Shown in pieces: positions 36,379 to 48,607 of a stretch of DNA of 64,000 nucleotides; the stretch's first letter is position 1; each line of letters starts with the position of its first letter. The stretch lies in the NCBI RefSeq assembly GCF_030463535.1, contig NC_132880.1, positions 38,225,342 through 38,289,341 on the forward strand. The letters run 5' to 3'. The position numbers and the translations under genes were made by a program. The notes under the pieces are model-generated. The model searched no databases, had not been told where the DNA came from, and worked only from the letters and a program-made list of their open reading frames with translations. Origin of the DNA: Salminus brasiliensis. Its lineage: Eukaryota; Chordata; Actinopteri; Characiformes; Bryconidae.

Positions 36379-37490
36379 AAGGCAAGACTAAAAACTTTTC
36401 CCCCGTCCTCAGGACGTGGCTGATGTACTATATTTGGGCTAAGGCGAAAATTGCTCCAAAAAATACCCTGAACACTGAAATGATTATAAATGAACTGTTC
36501 CTGTACAGGGCATGGACTCTTCAAAGGCTTCTTTGTATGCGTGCGTCTTCCTTGTTTTGGGTGGCGTCGCACTTTGTTTCTGCTTGTCTGGTCCGCTGTA
36601 TTTCTGCAGGGTCCTCCAACCGCGTTAGGCAGCCGAGTGGAGAGGACAGGCTCCCCCTGCACAGCGGTAGCTCCACTCCTGACAGGCCTTGCCCGTTGAG
36701 AGCTGATTGCATAATGGACCCCTGGCTGACTTTTAAAGAACATCTCTAAGTGCTGCAGTAGCTTTCCTCTTGTATTCACTGCAGTCTTTTAAGTCGGCTT
36801 GTGAACTGTGTTAAATTCAGGCATTCTGTGTGTGAAACTTTGGAGTGGGGGTACTTTGGCTGTTGACATTTCCCCTGTTTTTATGGGTATGAGCCTGTTC
36901 TGGCTGTGATCTACAGTACGGGGAACCTTTAGGATAGGGCTAGATTTTTTTGTTGGTTTGTTGGTCATTTTAATTTTTTTTCTAAAGCTGCTGTTTGTCT
37001 GTTTATTTTTTTTGTGGCAAAAAGAGAAGTGCTCATTTTGCCAGGCTTCAGTATGCTAGTGGGAGTGTTTGGGTTAATAGCTTAAACTGTTTCAATAGTT
37101 TAATGGCACCACAAAAGCACCACAGTGCTTGTCGTACTGTTGAAACGTTTGGCAGCTGTAAATAGAGGTGTGCACAGACTCGATTCTTAATATCCGTACA
37201 CGCCAATCCTGTTCAATCCTGCTCTACGCCTGCCAGCGCCCGCAAAATCTAGTAGCACGCCTGCTCACCTGTGTCCGCAAAACCCTGTGTCAACCCTGAC
37301 CGCACCCGCATGCCCCGTTCAAGTCATGCCCGCCCAAACTGTCCGCTTTGACATGGGCTTGACTTTGTGCAGACCTGCCCTTGTTTTGGCTTCGTCATAC
37401 TTGTCTTCACCTCCCTGTTATAATGTGTTCTTTCTCATGGATTTATCTGTCTGGCCTAGTTCAGTGCACCCCCACACATTTAATCAAGCC

Positions 37491-37705
37491 CTCAATAAAG
37501 GTGCTATGAAGGGTTCTGTGGAGAAGAAGTCTTGTTGGTTTTAGTAAGAACTGTGTTTGTAGACAGATGTCTACACTGTGTGTGAAAAGAACCTTTTTAA
37601 GGTGTAAACGAGAGCACGTTTTTAAAGGTTCTTTGCACTCCAGAACCAGAAATGGTTCATCTGTAGAATTGCTCGAAGAACCCTTTGTAGCACCCTTATT
37701 AAGAG
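37491..37705. mobile_element. Short TIR element of the AAGGGTTCT type
   Basis: 215 bp with inverted ends: CTCAATAAAGGTGCTATGAA on the left; the right end inverted reads CTCTTAATAAGGGTGCTACA. Interior with AAAGGTTCTTT motifs. Related fragments near 22210-22460, 55780-55850, 57655-57705 and 59205-59290. Non-autonomous. Confidence 0.75.
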
Positions 37706-39465
37706 GGCCCAAGACCACCTCTCTCAGCTTTCAATGAGGTATAATATTTACTTACTGTATTTTGTAATTAAAATGGATTTAATTAAGTGGATTTCTGAAT
37801 CGAGGACCTTTGTTTGTTGAGAAGAACCCACACTTCCAATTTCATCGTTAATTGTCAATTAGCTATCAAAGAAGTCATTACTGCTGACCCTGTGACCTAT
37901 TGGCAGTTTGCATGCTAAAATATAATAGCTAACAGTAACCCACAGTGTAATGTAATGTATATAAAACAAAAACATACAAAATACAAAAATATAAAACATT
38001 GTAATAAATGAGAGAAATTAAATTGGATCAAATAATTATAGAAAAACTGTCAAATTAGTGAAATATTTAATATCCAAAATAAGAACAGGAGTAATTTCAG
38101 CTGCTTTCTGAAACTACCAACAGCAAATAATGACCTGTTCCAGATTTGTGGTGCCTGAAAACGGAGACCTACTTAATCAGTCTTTCTGTTCTTCATCACT
38201 TGATGATCTTGAAGCACAATATGCAGCATTTTCTGTCAGGCATTCTGAGATGTATGAGGGTGCTAATCCCTTTAGAGGTTTAGAAACCAGTAAAATAATC
38301 AGCAGGCTGTCTGTGCAATGAAGCTAAAAAGTCTTTGTGTATTTGTATTAGTACTCTAGCTTTCTGACAAAGCTGTAGTCTGTTAGTTGGAGTTTTAATA
38401 GAATAATGCATTAGTGAAGAAAGTAAAAAAAAAAACAACCGCATGAATCAGCTTCTCTGCATCTTCGAGTTTTAACGGGGTCTGACTCACTGTGTTTCTT
38501 AATATGAAAAAAAGCTCTTTTATAGTGACTGTGAGATTTAACCCTTTATATTCTAAAGGATTCAGTTGATGTAAATGGGCCCTTATTTCAATTCATCACT
38601 CTCAAACAAGAAGTTACCCATTAGTTTCATAGCAGTTACTGGATACTTTATAGTGCTGATGGAATAATCAGCAGTTAATAAAAGGCCTTAAAATGAAAAC
38701 TCTTATACATTCTCCAAATAAGATTTCAAGGGGTTAAAGGTTAAGGTGGAGTCTAAAAATCACTAATTTCTAATTTCATCCAAACTTCTGAACTTATTTA
38801 AAGCCAAAATTGAGTTCCACTGAGGAATTGCTGCAAGATTCATGCCACAAACTCAACAAGCTCACCTTGTGCAAGCCAAAGGATAGTAAAAAGAGAAAAT
38901 GTTTGAAAGAGTCATCTAATCTATGAATAAAGTAATACTATTTACAGCCTTACCTGTGGAGAATAGCTAATGACGCCCTGTTAAGAATAGCTCTGTGATC
39001 AGAATGGACAGTGTATGAACTCTGTGCTATCCCCATACACACACATGCCTACATGCATCTTGCAGTGTGCTGTGTCAGCTATACCAGAGAGAGAGAGCGA
39101 AAGATCCAGCAGGAAGAATGGAAGGTGTGATGAGATTTGGAAATGTGGCATTAAATGAAGGAGTGGGGGGTAGAATGGAGGAAGGCTGGACAGGCAGAGA
39201 GACAAGCAAGCAGGCGGTGTTAATGAATAAATCATGGAGTGTGTGTTAAAAGCACTGGGGCACTGCAGCTTGAGGAGGCATTGATTGCAGATGGGTGCAC
39301 AGGAGACCTCATTCAGCTCCCTTCCACACAATCTATAAACACACACGAATGGCAGCACCCCCACATTCACCATCCCAACCACCCCAGCATTCCCAGTGTA
39401 CTACCTGCACAATGGATGGGCCAGATCAACTGATGTGTTTCCCCATTATTGTAACAGTTTAGAAA

Positions 39466-39481
39466 GGGGGGGGGGGGGGGG
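39466..39481. repeat. Poly(G) run
   Basis: About 16 uninterrupted G; similar C-runs at 54034-54050 and 56890-56912 (the last followed by T18). Confidence 0.9.
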
Positions 39482-40376
39482 TATACCACAGTACATTTTG
39501 TTTTTAGGAAAAATAAGAAGTAATACATTTGTTTTTGGCCTATTAGAACTTTCAGTGTTGTGAAAGTATGTTATTTAAAAGTTGTCAAAAAAAGTGAATG
39601 AACCCTTTGTAATTAAGTGGATTTCTGAATTGAGGACCATTGTCGAGAAGAACCCACACTTCCAATTTCATCGTTATGGAAACACCTTTTGTCAATTGGC
39701 TATCAACATTCCTAGTATTCCCTTCCCGGTTTGCCCATTTCTGGAATTCTCTTTTTATTATTTTATTATCCCGCACAATGCAGAGAATTAGTCTAGGGGG
39801 TGTAAATGTGAATACTGCATGAGCACATAAAGCCCCTTATGCTTGTAATACTGAGATTACATGGCATTTCCTCATCCTTATTGCATCCAGGTTGTGGGAA
39901 GCACCTGTGTATTAAGAAAAGGAGAATCTTTGCCACCCAGTGTATCCTCTTCTGTTGCGGATGGAAGGCTTTGTGTCCGCCTGTGTGTGTTTTTGCACAG
40001 GCGTGTGTTTGCGAAGGTGAAGGCATAATCCATACCTCTTTCCAGACCCCTGTGTAACTGCCATTGTGACATCTCGCTCATCCGTCTCTGTTCTTGGGGA
40101 ATTGATTGGTTGGGGGATGGCTGTTTGCCAAGTGGAGGAGGGGAGCTACCACTGCTCATCTGTCACCTCCAAACGCACAAATTACGATGAGGAAGTGTCC
40201 ACTCCGCTCAGAGTGTCGTCAGCTGTAGAATGAACAGAGCGAATGAGACTGACCTTCATAAATGCCCCTGTGGGGTGAGTGAGGATGTGGAGGCCACAGA
40301 GGTTCATAGTATAATGGTTTTGTTTTTTTTTTGTTTTTTTATATTCCTCAGGGAGCAAAGGAAATGGTAATGTGGA

Positions 40377-40500
40377 AATTAGGACATCCCATTAAAACCT
40401 TGTCTTTTTTTAATATTTAAATTGATGGATGTTTAATCTTTATTTTCACAATATTGAGATGATCTGGAGGTGATATGATGAAACACACAAACCTAAAGAA
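40377..40500 (+). mobile_element. End fragment of TIR element (family C)
   Basis: Shares ATTAGGACATCCCATTAAAA then CCTTG, and the TGGATGTTTAATCTT stretch, with the left end of the element at 63148. Confidence 0.6.
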
Positions 40501-40604
40501 ATGTCTTTTACAAATCAGGTGTACAATTTATAATATATCAAAGATGTGGAATTGTGTTTAAACCTCAGACATCTAGTTTGCTCTTGGTTGTTGAAGTGAG
40601 TGGT

Positions 40605-41040
40605 ATCACCATGGTAAGGTCCAAAGAGCTTTCTGAGGCCTCCAAAAGCAGGATGGAGATTGAAAAAGATCTCGGCACACTTATGAAGGAGCAGTTCCAA
40701 TGTCTGCAAAATATAGAGACATAATTTATATAATTTAGAGTCAACTGCCAACATGGCCAGGTCAGGCTGTCCTAGCAAATTCAGCCCAAGACAATGGGAC
40801 CAACAGGTACCCACAGTTGATGATGGAGTACATCCTCTACCAGCAGAAAGACTGCACAGGTTTGATGGGAGGAAACCCTTGCTGTCAACCCCCCCCCCTC
40901 CCAAAAAAACAACAACAAAAAAAAACAGGGCAAGACTCAATATTCATCTGTCCGAAGCATATTGTCCCAGAGGTCCAGCTCTTTTGTCTAGGTGTTCTCA
41001 GGAAAATGGCTTTTTTTAATGACATGGATTGTTGGCTGAA
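40605..41040 (+). pseudogene. Tc1-like transposase pseudogene (lineage 2, N-terminal part)
   Basis: A second, different Tc1 lineage. A start MVRSKELSEA is visible at 40611, then RSGCPSKFSP (about 40759), TVDDGVH, RLHRFDGRKPLLS (about 40849) and a poly-C/poly-A interrupted continuation. Several frameshifts; no catalytic core. Also readable in part on the other strand only as a shadow. Confidence 0.75.
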
Positions 41041-43290
41041 ATGAGCTTAACTGTAAAACAAGACCTTGTTTTTCAGTAGGACAGAATACTTGAGCAAACC
41101 ATAGGAATGGCATGAATCAGTAAATGAATTGCCAAGATTCCTTTCAGATGTTTCACGATGTATTTGCAAAGAATCCGTCATCTTTCCAGCATCTGTCCAG
41201 ACCAAATGCTGCTGTAGGCTTCTTCTCCTGTTTTACTGTGTAGTTAGATTTTAATATAGGTCATTTTGACTCCCTTACCCTAGTGCAAACATCTGGGTGT
41301 TAATGACCCACATTCAAATGACACAGAATTGCCAAATGGAAGGACTACACTAGAGTTGAGCATTTCATTCTGCATGGCATGTTTTCATGGCTTTGTGTGT
41401 GCGTGGATAGTAAAGGCCGTGTAGTCAGAAGCACTAGTCCCCCCATGGGCAGGGTGGATCTCCTAGCACCAAGCACATGATTCTCAGCTGAGAACAGGAG
41501 TGAGGATGTGGCTTACTCTCCTAGGTGTCATTTGATCTCACTTATCTAATGAATGCAATCTAACCCAACAGAAGCTGCACTTCAGAGAACATTGCACTCC
41601 ATTCTGCAGTTAGATTTGACCCCAGTGACCATTTCAGGTTCAGAAAGATGAACGTTTTTATCTGTTGGTATGTTGCTATCATTTTGGGATGGTTTAATAT
41701 GACCTTACTTTCTGACATTTAATAGGAATTAATAAGTATGAACACATGATTGTAATAACAACACCATCCTTACTATCTTCATCTCCTAACAATTTCCTAT
41801 GCTTTTAAACTTCAGGCATTATCAGCACCAAAGAATAGCTGAGCGTCCCTGTAAGCTACGAGGTGCACCACTTCAAATCTGTTCTGTTGTTAATCTTGTT
41901 CTCTGTAGTGCGGCATCTTAGGAACAGACCTCCCACAGAGACCTGTGAAGCTTTTCCGAACAAGTGGGCTGATCTGAGTTCAGGTATTTGTTCAGTAAAG
42001 GCATATAAAGTATGATGACTCTGACCCTAGATCAGTACTCCTGTTCTAAGAAGATTCACAGTTACAGGCCCAAGCCTAATTGCTATCATTTACTAGCTTG
42101 TTTGCGTCATTAGTGATGTACTACATACCCCCCCCATACACTTTGCCCACTTTGTGCACTGCCCCTTTAGCATTTCTGATGCCTTTTAACTGTTACTGGG
42201 TCCAGACTGTCTGCAGTGTCTACTAGCAGAGTTTCAGCGCTCTAGCTCAGGTCTGTAAAGAAGAGTGCTGAGGCCTGTGAAAAAAAAAAAAACATAAATA
42301 AAAGAATATAAAATTGTGATTATTATTTATTTTATATAGTATATTCAATTCAACCATGATAATTATCAGTTATGGTAACATAACAGTACAGTAGTAACCT
42401 TGAGCTTTTTACTTACGCTAACTAACCTGAACATGAAGATTCTCACGACCGTTTCCTGTAGCCTTTTTTGGAGTAAGTGACTTTTCATCATAATTATTTT
42501 ATTATATTACATAAACTGTATCTGTATCTGTTCGTTTCTATTAAGAAATGGCAACATATCTACATGCTCCGGGTCGAGTTGAGAATGAGCCCTGCCACAG
42601 AAAACACTCTCTCTGATGGCTCTGCTTTAGCTAGCACACCCAAGTATAGGAAGTATAGGATTGGGGGGAAATATTAAATTCTAGCTATCTTTGATTCATT
42701 AAGTGCATTATTAATATCATGACGTTGGATTACTGAATTCTGGTGAAAATTCTTGTGTTTTTAAATATTGCAATATATCAGAGAGCAAAAATACATTTTA
42801 ATGTCATATTTTTCCAATATCGTGCAGCCCTATTTGTTAGTTACTGATAGCGCTCCTACATGGTTGCTACATTTGAAAAACTGTGCCCATACTCTAAGCC
42901 TGGCCTCCCAGTGAGTGCTCAAGTTGCCTACTGTGTCAAGGCTACTAGAGAAGGTAACTCGTGTTACATTTTTTTCCGAGCAGCCCCACTGCAAAAACCT
43001 TCCACTTGCCACATCAATTCCTTTTGTTTTGTTTATTGGATATTGGAAGTAAATTCATTATGGATTGTTCTGTATAGAGAAGAAAAAAAGAAAGCCCACT
43101 GCTGCCCCCTGAATCGTAATCAAATTGAATTGTGAGGTGCCTAGAGAATCCCATCCCTGTCAAATATTCTAAATTACTGTTACTAGCTTTTGTGCCTTTC
43201 AAACATTTAAATATTGTAATTCATTTTTACTAATGTAAAAGTCCATCAGTATATTGTAATTGTTCATTTAAAAAATGTATAGCATAAATA

Positions 43291-43356
43291 AATTTATATA
43301 GGTGCTCCTGCCTGTGCGTGGAAGAGATTCATAGACCATGTCGGGAGATAGAAAAG
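43291..43356 (+). CDS. macf1: Possible third macf1 first exon (MSGDRK), TATA-linked
   Basis: A TATA-like TTTATATA at 43293-43300 is followed 38 nt later by ATG (43338) and six codons, MSGDRK, then G and a good donor, AAAAG|GTATGT (43356/43357). The exon ends in the same phase as the two clear macf1 first exons. Very short first exons are known in the plakin family (plectin has one of a few residues). The ATG context (GACCATGT) is moderate. One in three random candidates would have the right phase, so this is a candidate only. Confidence 0.3.
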
Positions 43357-43666
43357 GTATGTTGGCGCCTGCGATTGCCACCTCCACATTCATCAAGTCT
43401 GGGTGTTTTTACATGCCTTTGTTTTTTCTGATGTTCTCTGTCTTCCCACGCTTTCTCTTCGTCTCTTTCCTCTCTCCGGAATTTAGTAGGTCAGTAGTTA
43501 CTGTCGGTGGTAATCTGGTTTGGGCTGGCGCTCTGTTAACAAGCTTTATGTCTAATTGCGTTGGCTAAAATTATCGGCAGAGAAGACAGCCTTGTCTGCA
43601 AGAGGCGGTGACACCATTTAGTCTTTTGGTTTTCTGGCGTTTGCCTAATGAGCTGTTATTCTAGGA

Positions 43667-44403
43667 CAGAGGTGCCAAACATACAGCCTGTGGGCCAGAA
43701 CCGCCCCAGTAAAGGTTCTAATGCGGCCCGCCAGATCAATTTAGAATCCATGTTCTTAACACAGACTGTTTGACACTTTTTGATTGAGTACAGTGATGAT
43801 GATAAAAAATAGATCCACTCTTCCTAACAGTCCTGACACTGACCTGTTGGCACAGACAGACAGACAGTCAGTCAGACAGACAGACAGTCAGACTCCGCAG
43901 CAGAACCAGTCAGAGTTTCCAGTTTTAGCTTGATGTGGGCTTGAGGCAGGCCATCAAAATCTAGAGTAGAACCAATGGAAATCTCTGTTTTGAAGAGGAG
44001 CAGGATTTTGGTGCGAGTTCTGATTCGGAAACCGTATTGATCGCTGCTACCTGGCTAAGATAGGACTTGATGTTCTTCAGAGACGTTAGCTAGCCTGATC
44101 AGAGCGCTGTGTAAAACCTGCAGGGTCAAAAAAACACATCGAACGCTGATGCTGTTCATGAGTAGGTTTATGGAGACACTACAGCTCAGAGGCCTTATGT
44201 TGAGCTGATAATTAGCCAGCAAGCTGCTACTCCCCTAGCATGCTTTCGCCAAAATGTACTGTGTGACGTGTCATTCTCCATTAGCAAATGAAGATTTTGG
44301 TATGTAGTGTCAGTGTAAGTGAACAATATCAATTGGACTGACCCCCTTGCCCCTGGACTGCAGGGGATGTGGCCTGTTTCATTAAATGAGTGTGCCACCC
44401 TTG
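43667..44403. mobile_element. Non-autonomous hAT element
   Basis: 737 bp. Ends CAGAGGTGCCAAACAT on the left and, inverted on the right, CAAGGGTGGCACACTC. Flanked by 8-bp duplications TTCTAGGA (43659-43666) and TTCTAAGA (44404-44411), one mismatch, as expected for hAT. The left part has the GGGCCAGAAC...GCGGCCCGCC composition common in fish hAT elements. An inner GACA repeat lies at 43856-43892. No transposase. Confidence 0.8.
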
Positions 44404-45097
44404 TTCTAAGAGAATGGTGGTTCTGGGATCTTCAGTGTTGCAGTACTGAGGATTGTTTATAAATGTCTTGCAATCCTTGCATTCTTCTCCTTATTAGATC
44501 AGGTGTGCCTCTCACATGGTTCATATTTTATTGTTAGATTTCGTATTTCTTCCTCCTTCCTTTACTTTCTGGTGTTTGGTGTAACCAGTTCATTTCTTCT
44601 GCATTTTTCTTTTCAGGCCACATAGCTGTGTGAAAGGAATAGCAATCATGTCCTTTTTTTCTTTTTCTTTTTTTTGAATGCATGCTCAGTGGCCAGCTGG
44701 TCACTTCTCAGTTGTCAAATATTGTCCTACTGGGCAGATGAGAATAATTGGGGCTTTGGGGTTGGGACTTTGTCATCTGTGCTTAATAAAGGCAGTAGTT
44801 CTAAACTAGGACTATTTCTGTTCAGATCTGTGGTGTGTAAAAATCAGTGTTAAAAAAAAATCATGCTTGCTTTTTCCTGTTTATTGAATAGTCAGTGGAT
44901 GAATGCTCTGAGTGAAGTGAAAGGAAATTGAAGGGAAAACGTGGGCTCTGTTCTGCTACCTTAAGAAAAATTATACCCCCCCCACACATACTCATTTCAT
45001 CCCTTGTTTGGTTATTTTTCTGAACTTTTTGAAACTGCCATGGAATAGAAAAAAATTATTTAATTAAAAATATTTTTCATATATATAAAACCAAAAC

Positions 45098-45166
45098 ATT
45101 ACAGCTATCTATGTATCTGTCTATCTATGTATCTATCTATATATCTATATATATCTATATAGGTGG
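45098..45166. repeat. (TATC)n imperfect microsatellite
   Basis: Mixed TATC, TGTC and TATATC units over about 65 bp. Confidence 0.9.
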
Positions 45167-46209
45167 CAAAACAGGACAATTCAGAAATCCCCAAACTGTT
45201 ACGTAACAGTCTTGACTCCCCAAAATGAACATACGTCCAGCCCACTTTTAAAAGCCTTTCGAGCCTTATTAAAAAAAAAGGAAAATGTGGTGGTGTTACT
45301 TGTAAAACTGGAGAGTAGCACATCACTTCCAGACTCTGATAGTTATGGGAGGACTGCTTGCAACATGAACTGGGACCCATTTCTGTGCCAGTGTTGTGCT
45401 CAGACTTGACGCTCGGCACGTGACAAAACAGATATCAAACAGAGATGCGTGCTAGGCTCTCCTCACCATGGTCATCCCTCAAAACACAAACTGGCACACC
45501 TTGGCTGACTACAAAACTGAAGCAAACATGGCTTATTTAGTTTAGTTCATTTTTACCAGTAAGACTCGAGACAGCCAAACCTGGGGAAGCAAATGGGTGC
45601 AAGGCTTAAAGCTGGCCAGCTGTACTCTCTTCAGCTAGCTGACAGGACATCGAGCTGAGAGGACACGGAGAGGACACCAATGCTGTCCAATAAGACTCAG
45701 TAAAATACAATAATTAGGCCTACAGTGTTGAAAGCTATGTCATGCTGTGCTATGTAGCTGTGGGCAGTTGCAGTGCCATAAAGCAGCAAATTAAAGCAGA
45801 GCATATCATTTGTTTTCCACAAGCCATGAAATGAAAATTGGCAAAATAACAGGGTAATTGTAAATAAGCCTGTAAAATTGAGCATTGTCCCAACCAAAGA
45901 CACATAGTTATAATTTATACATCCAAGAACCTCTTAGAATATTCATAAATAATTATAGGTTCTTTAACACATATACATAAAGTTATTTTGTGTTAAAATT
46001 ATGTACAGCAGATATTTCTTTTCATTTAATTAAAAACTTACAGTGGAAACATTCAAGAGACTGCGATGTCCCCAAACTTTTGACAAGCATTGTGCAATGA
46101 CAAAAGGTTGACTGCACAGGTGTGAGCAGATTCTGCCTTGTTTTGTAAATAGGTGGGGCATGTAATTCCCATCCTGTTCAGGTGTCTGTCTGTGACTGGA
46201 AAACCGCAA

Positions 46210-46251
46210 TGTGTGTGTGTGTGTGTGTGTGAGAGAGTGAGTGAGTGAGTG
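46210..46251. repeat. (GT)n and (GAGT)n microsatellite
   Basis: Ten GT units, then GAGA and four GAGT units. Confidence 0.9.
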
Positions 46252-47213
46252 TACAACTCTACATGTCTGGACCTGCCATTGGCAGGGCTGCTTAGTCTAA
46301 TGGGGAAGGCGACCTGGTCCATCTGCTGTGGGGTCTTTTTCTTTACTCGTCCAGCTTCATCCACATACCCTGAGGCATCATGAGCTGTGACAGAGCAAGC
46401 AGTTGCCCATGTGACTGCTTTTACGAGGAAGCAGTATGGCTCATTTTCCCATCCGAGGAGTGACTGGACTCCTCTGCTGTGTCACTGTTTGGCCTTTTGG
46501 TTGTGAAGTGCCATTTCACAATCCACCGCTGCTGATCTGCTGAGCTGCCGAGCTGTAGAGTTAGTTAAAACATTTTGTTACATTGGTAGACGCTCCAGGA
46601 CCTTGCTCGGAGAGTAGCGCAGACTGTCGCCTCTCTGCTGTGACCTGGTCCAGTCCTAATCTGCTGTTTTCTCACTTTGTTCACCTCCATTTGTGATCCA
46701 TTTAATCTGAATTATTAGAGTGGCTTGAGAGAGTAGTGAGTCAGGGAGCTCACAAGTGAGCGACTCAGTGGGCCAGCTTTGGCTCTGTTACTGTGCCAGC
46801 GGAAGTGATCCAAACCCCACCCTTCTGGTGCTAGAGTCAAAAGAGAAGGCCTCCCTCAGAGGTTTGGTGATTAGGGTCACTTTTGGTTGTTTTAAAGAAC
46901 AACATATCTGATTAAGATTATAGACTCAAATCCCAAAACCAACAAGTGTGTGTCACATTGGCCAGCAGTGAGTTTCCCATAAACAATGTTGAAATGATCT
47001 AGGTGAATAATAAGCAAACTAATGAAGGATATGAGGAAAAAAAGAAAGGTGTTGAAAGGTTATCTGCAGTGACAGACACCTAAACAACACACTCAGCTGA
47101 ACACTAAACACAGAATCAACTCTGTATGCCTTTAAAACCCAAAAAACATTGTGATTTCATCTATATCAATGCTGTAAGTTATTCAAAAGCGTTATCATGT
47201 CCCAATTTAGTAC

Positions 47214-47247
<34 letters not shown>
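47214..47247. repeat. (ATT)n microsatellite
   Basis: About 11 ATT units. Confidence 0.95.
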
Positions 47248-47248
<1 letters not shown>

Positions 47249-47334
47249 CTCTGCTTCCTGCCAGTAGAACAACCAAATCCTACCCCCAGAATTAGCACCC
47301 TCTGGTTTTAGGGTACTGAACTGCAGTAAAAATA

Positions 47335-47534
47335 TAAGCTGGGCAATATGACGATATTTTATCGTATTGTGATCAATTTTGTCATTGTGATAATATGGTT
47401 TTCCAGTCATATTGAGGATACTGTTAGTGCTTAATAAACACTGATCAGCTGCAGATTTCATTCCAGTTAGACTGGTTTAGTTAGATGAAGTTCAGCAGAT
47501 GATACAGTATTTTTATCATATCGCCCAGCCCTAA
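47335..47534. mobile_element. TIR element of the GGGCTGGGCAATAT type
   Basis: About 200 bp. Left end AAGCTGGGCAATATGACGAT; right end inverted reads TTAGGGCTGGGCGATATGAT. AT-rich interior, no ORF. A related end (AATATCGTGCAGCCCTA) occurs at about 42818-42834. Confidence 0.75.
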
Positions 47535-48534
47535 GTAAATACCCTCTTCAATTTGCCATCAGCAGCCAGGAGAGCACAGACAGACATTGGCTGTGCTCCC
47601 TCCAGGTGGGTAGATGGCGCTCTCTCCTCTCCTCACTCTTGCCGATGTTGGGTGGCACAGACGTCTGTTAGCTGGGGCTAAGTTGAGCATGTCTGCTGCC
47701 GGGCGATGTTGCATCGGCAACAGTTAAAAAACAAAAAAAAAAAGCTCATATAGTGCTTCAGTTGTGGAGGGCTTCGAGAAACAGCCGTTATTTAGTTCCA
47801 GACCTGCTCCAAACCTGGCTGGTGCTTTCCCAAGAGGTTGAAATTTCACTTCTGCAATGTCCATAACTCAGTTGTTTATGACTGAGACAGCATTTTTCTG
47901 TCTATTGCGTGTTAATTGGCAGCAAGCTTCCAAATATTCATGTTACCACTGGTTGCCATGGTGACGAAAAGCCTCTAATTGGCTGCTTTCTACTTTGCTC
48001 ACGCCACCTCATGCTCCATTATTGACCCCCTAACAGGCCTTTTTTAAATATGCTGAGAGGGCGACAGACCCACTGATACTGAGAGCGGAGGTACTCTGTA
48101 AAAACTATTTAACGAAGTACTCAGCCTAACGAAGCCTTTGGGGAAACCCCTGCTTAGTTCCTTTTTTTATTTAGATTTTTTTTTTAGTTAACCGGACATG
48201 ATCTGAAGCATTCTGTGGTCACATGAACGCTGGAAATAGTTTCTGACATCACTGTATAACTTCTTTAGCTCAACTTAGCGCCGGCATGATGGGGAAATGT
48301 TTTCAGCCTGAGTCACTGACTCTGTGGTATTCCCAGGACTCTCTTGGTTTCCAGTAAATGGCCGCTAGGTCCAGTGCTGTTTGCTGTCAGTGGTACGTAT
48401 AAGTGAGGTGAGGGTGTTTCTATGTGTAAGTGAATAATGACAGTGTGTGAGGGTGTTGGGCATATGAATGGAGGAGTGTGTCTAAAAAAGGCTGAGGGTG
48501 AAGTGCAGTGTGTGCTCTCTGACTGAAAGTGGAA

Positions 48535-48536
<2 letters not shown>

Positions 48537-48605
<69 letters not shown>
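48537..48605. repeat. (GT)n(GC)n microsatellite
   Basis: About 30 GT units followed by four GC units; alternating purine-pyrimidine DNA of the kind that can adopt Z-form. Confidence 0.95.

Positions 48606-48607
<2 letters not shown>

Larger units (their letters stand above)
30282..43290. other. macf1 long intron, first part
   Basis: About 13 kb with no confident exon. Holds a GGGA run (about 30985-31015), a deleted family A copy (33556-33812), a Tc1 relic (35511-36378), a TIR element (37491-37705), a G-run (39466-39481), a family C end (40377-40500) and a second Tc1 relic (40605-41040). A 195-codon ORF (32430-33017) has no family resemblance. Confidence 0.65.

Noticed and set aside
36306..36779. 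157-codon minus-strand ORF and overlapping plus-strand ORFs
   Set aside because: Overlaps the end of a dead Tc1 transposase; no recognisable family, and several frames are open at once.
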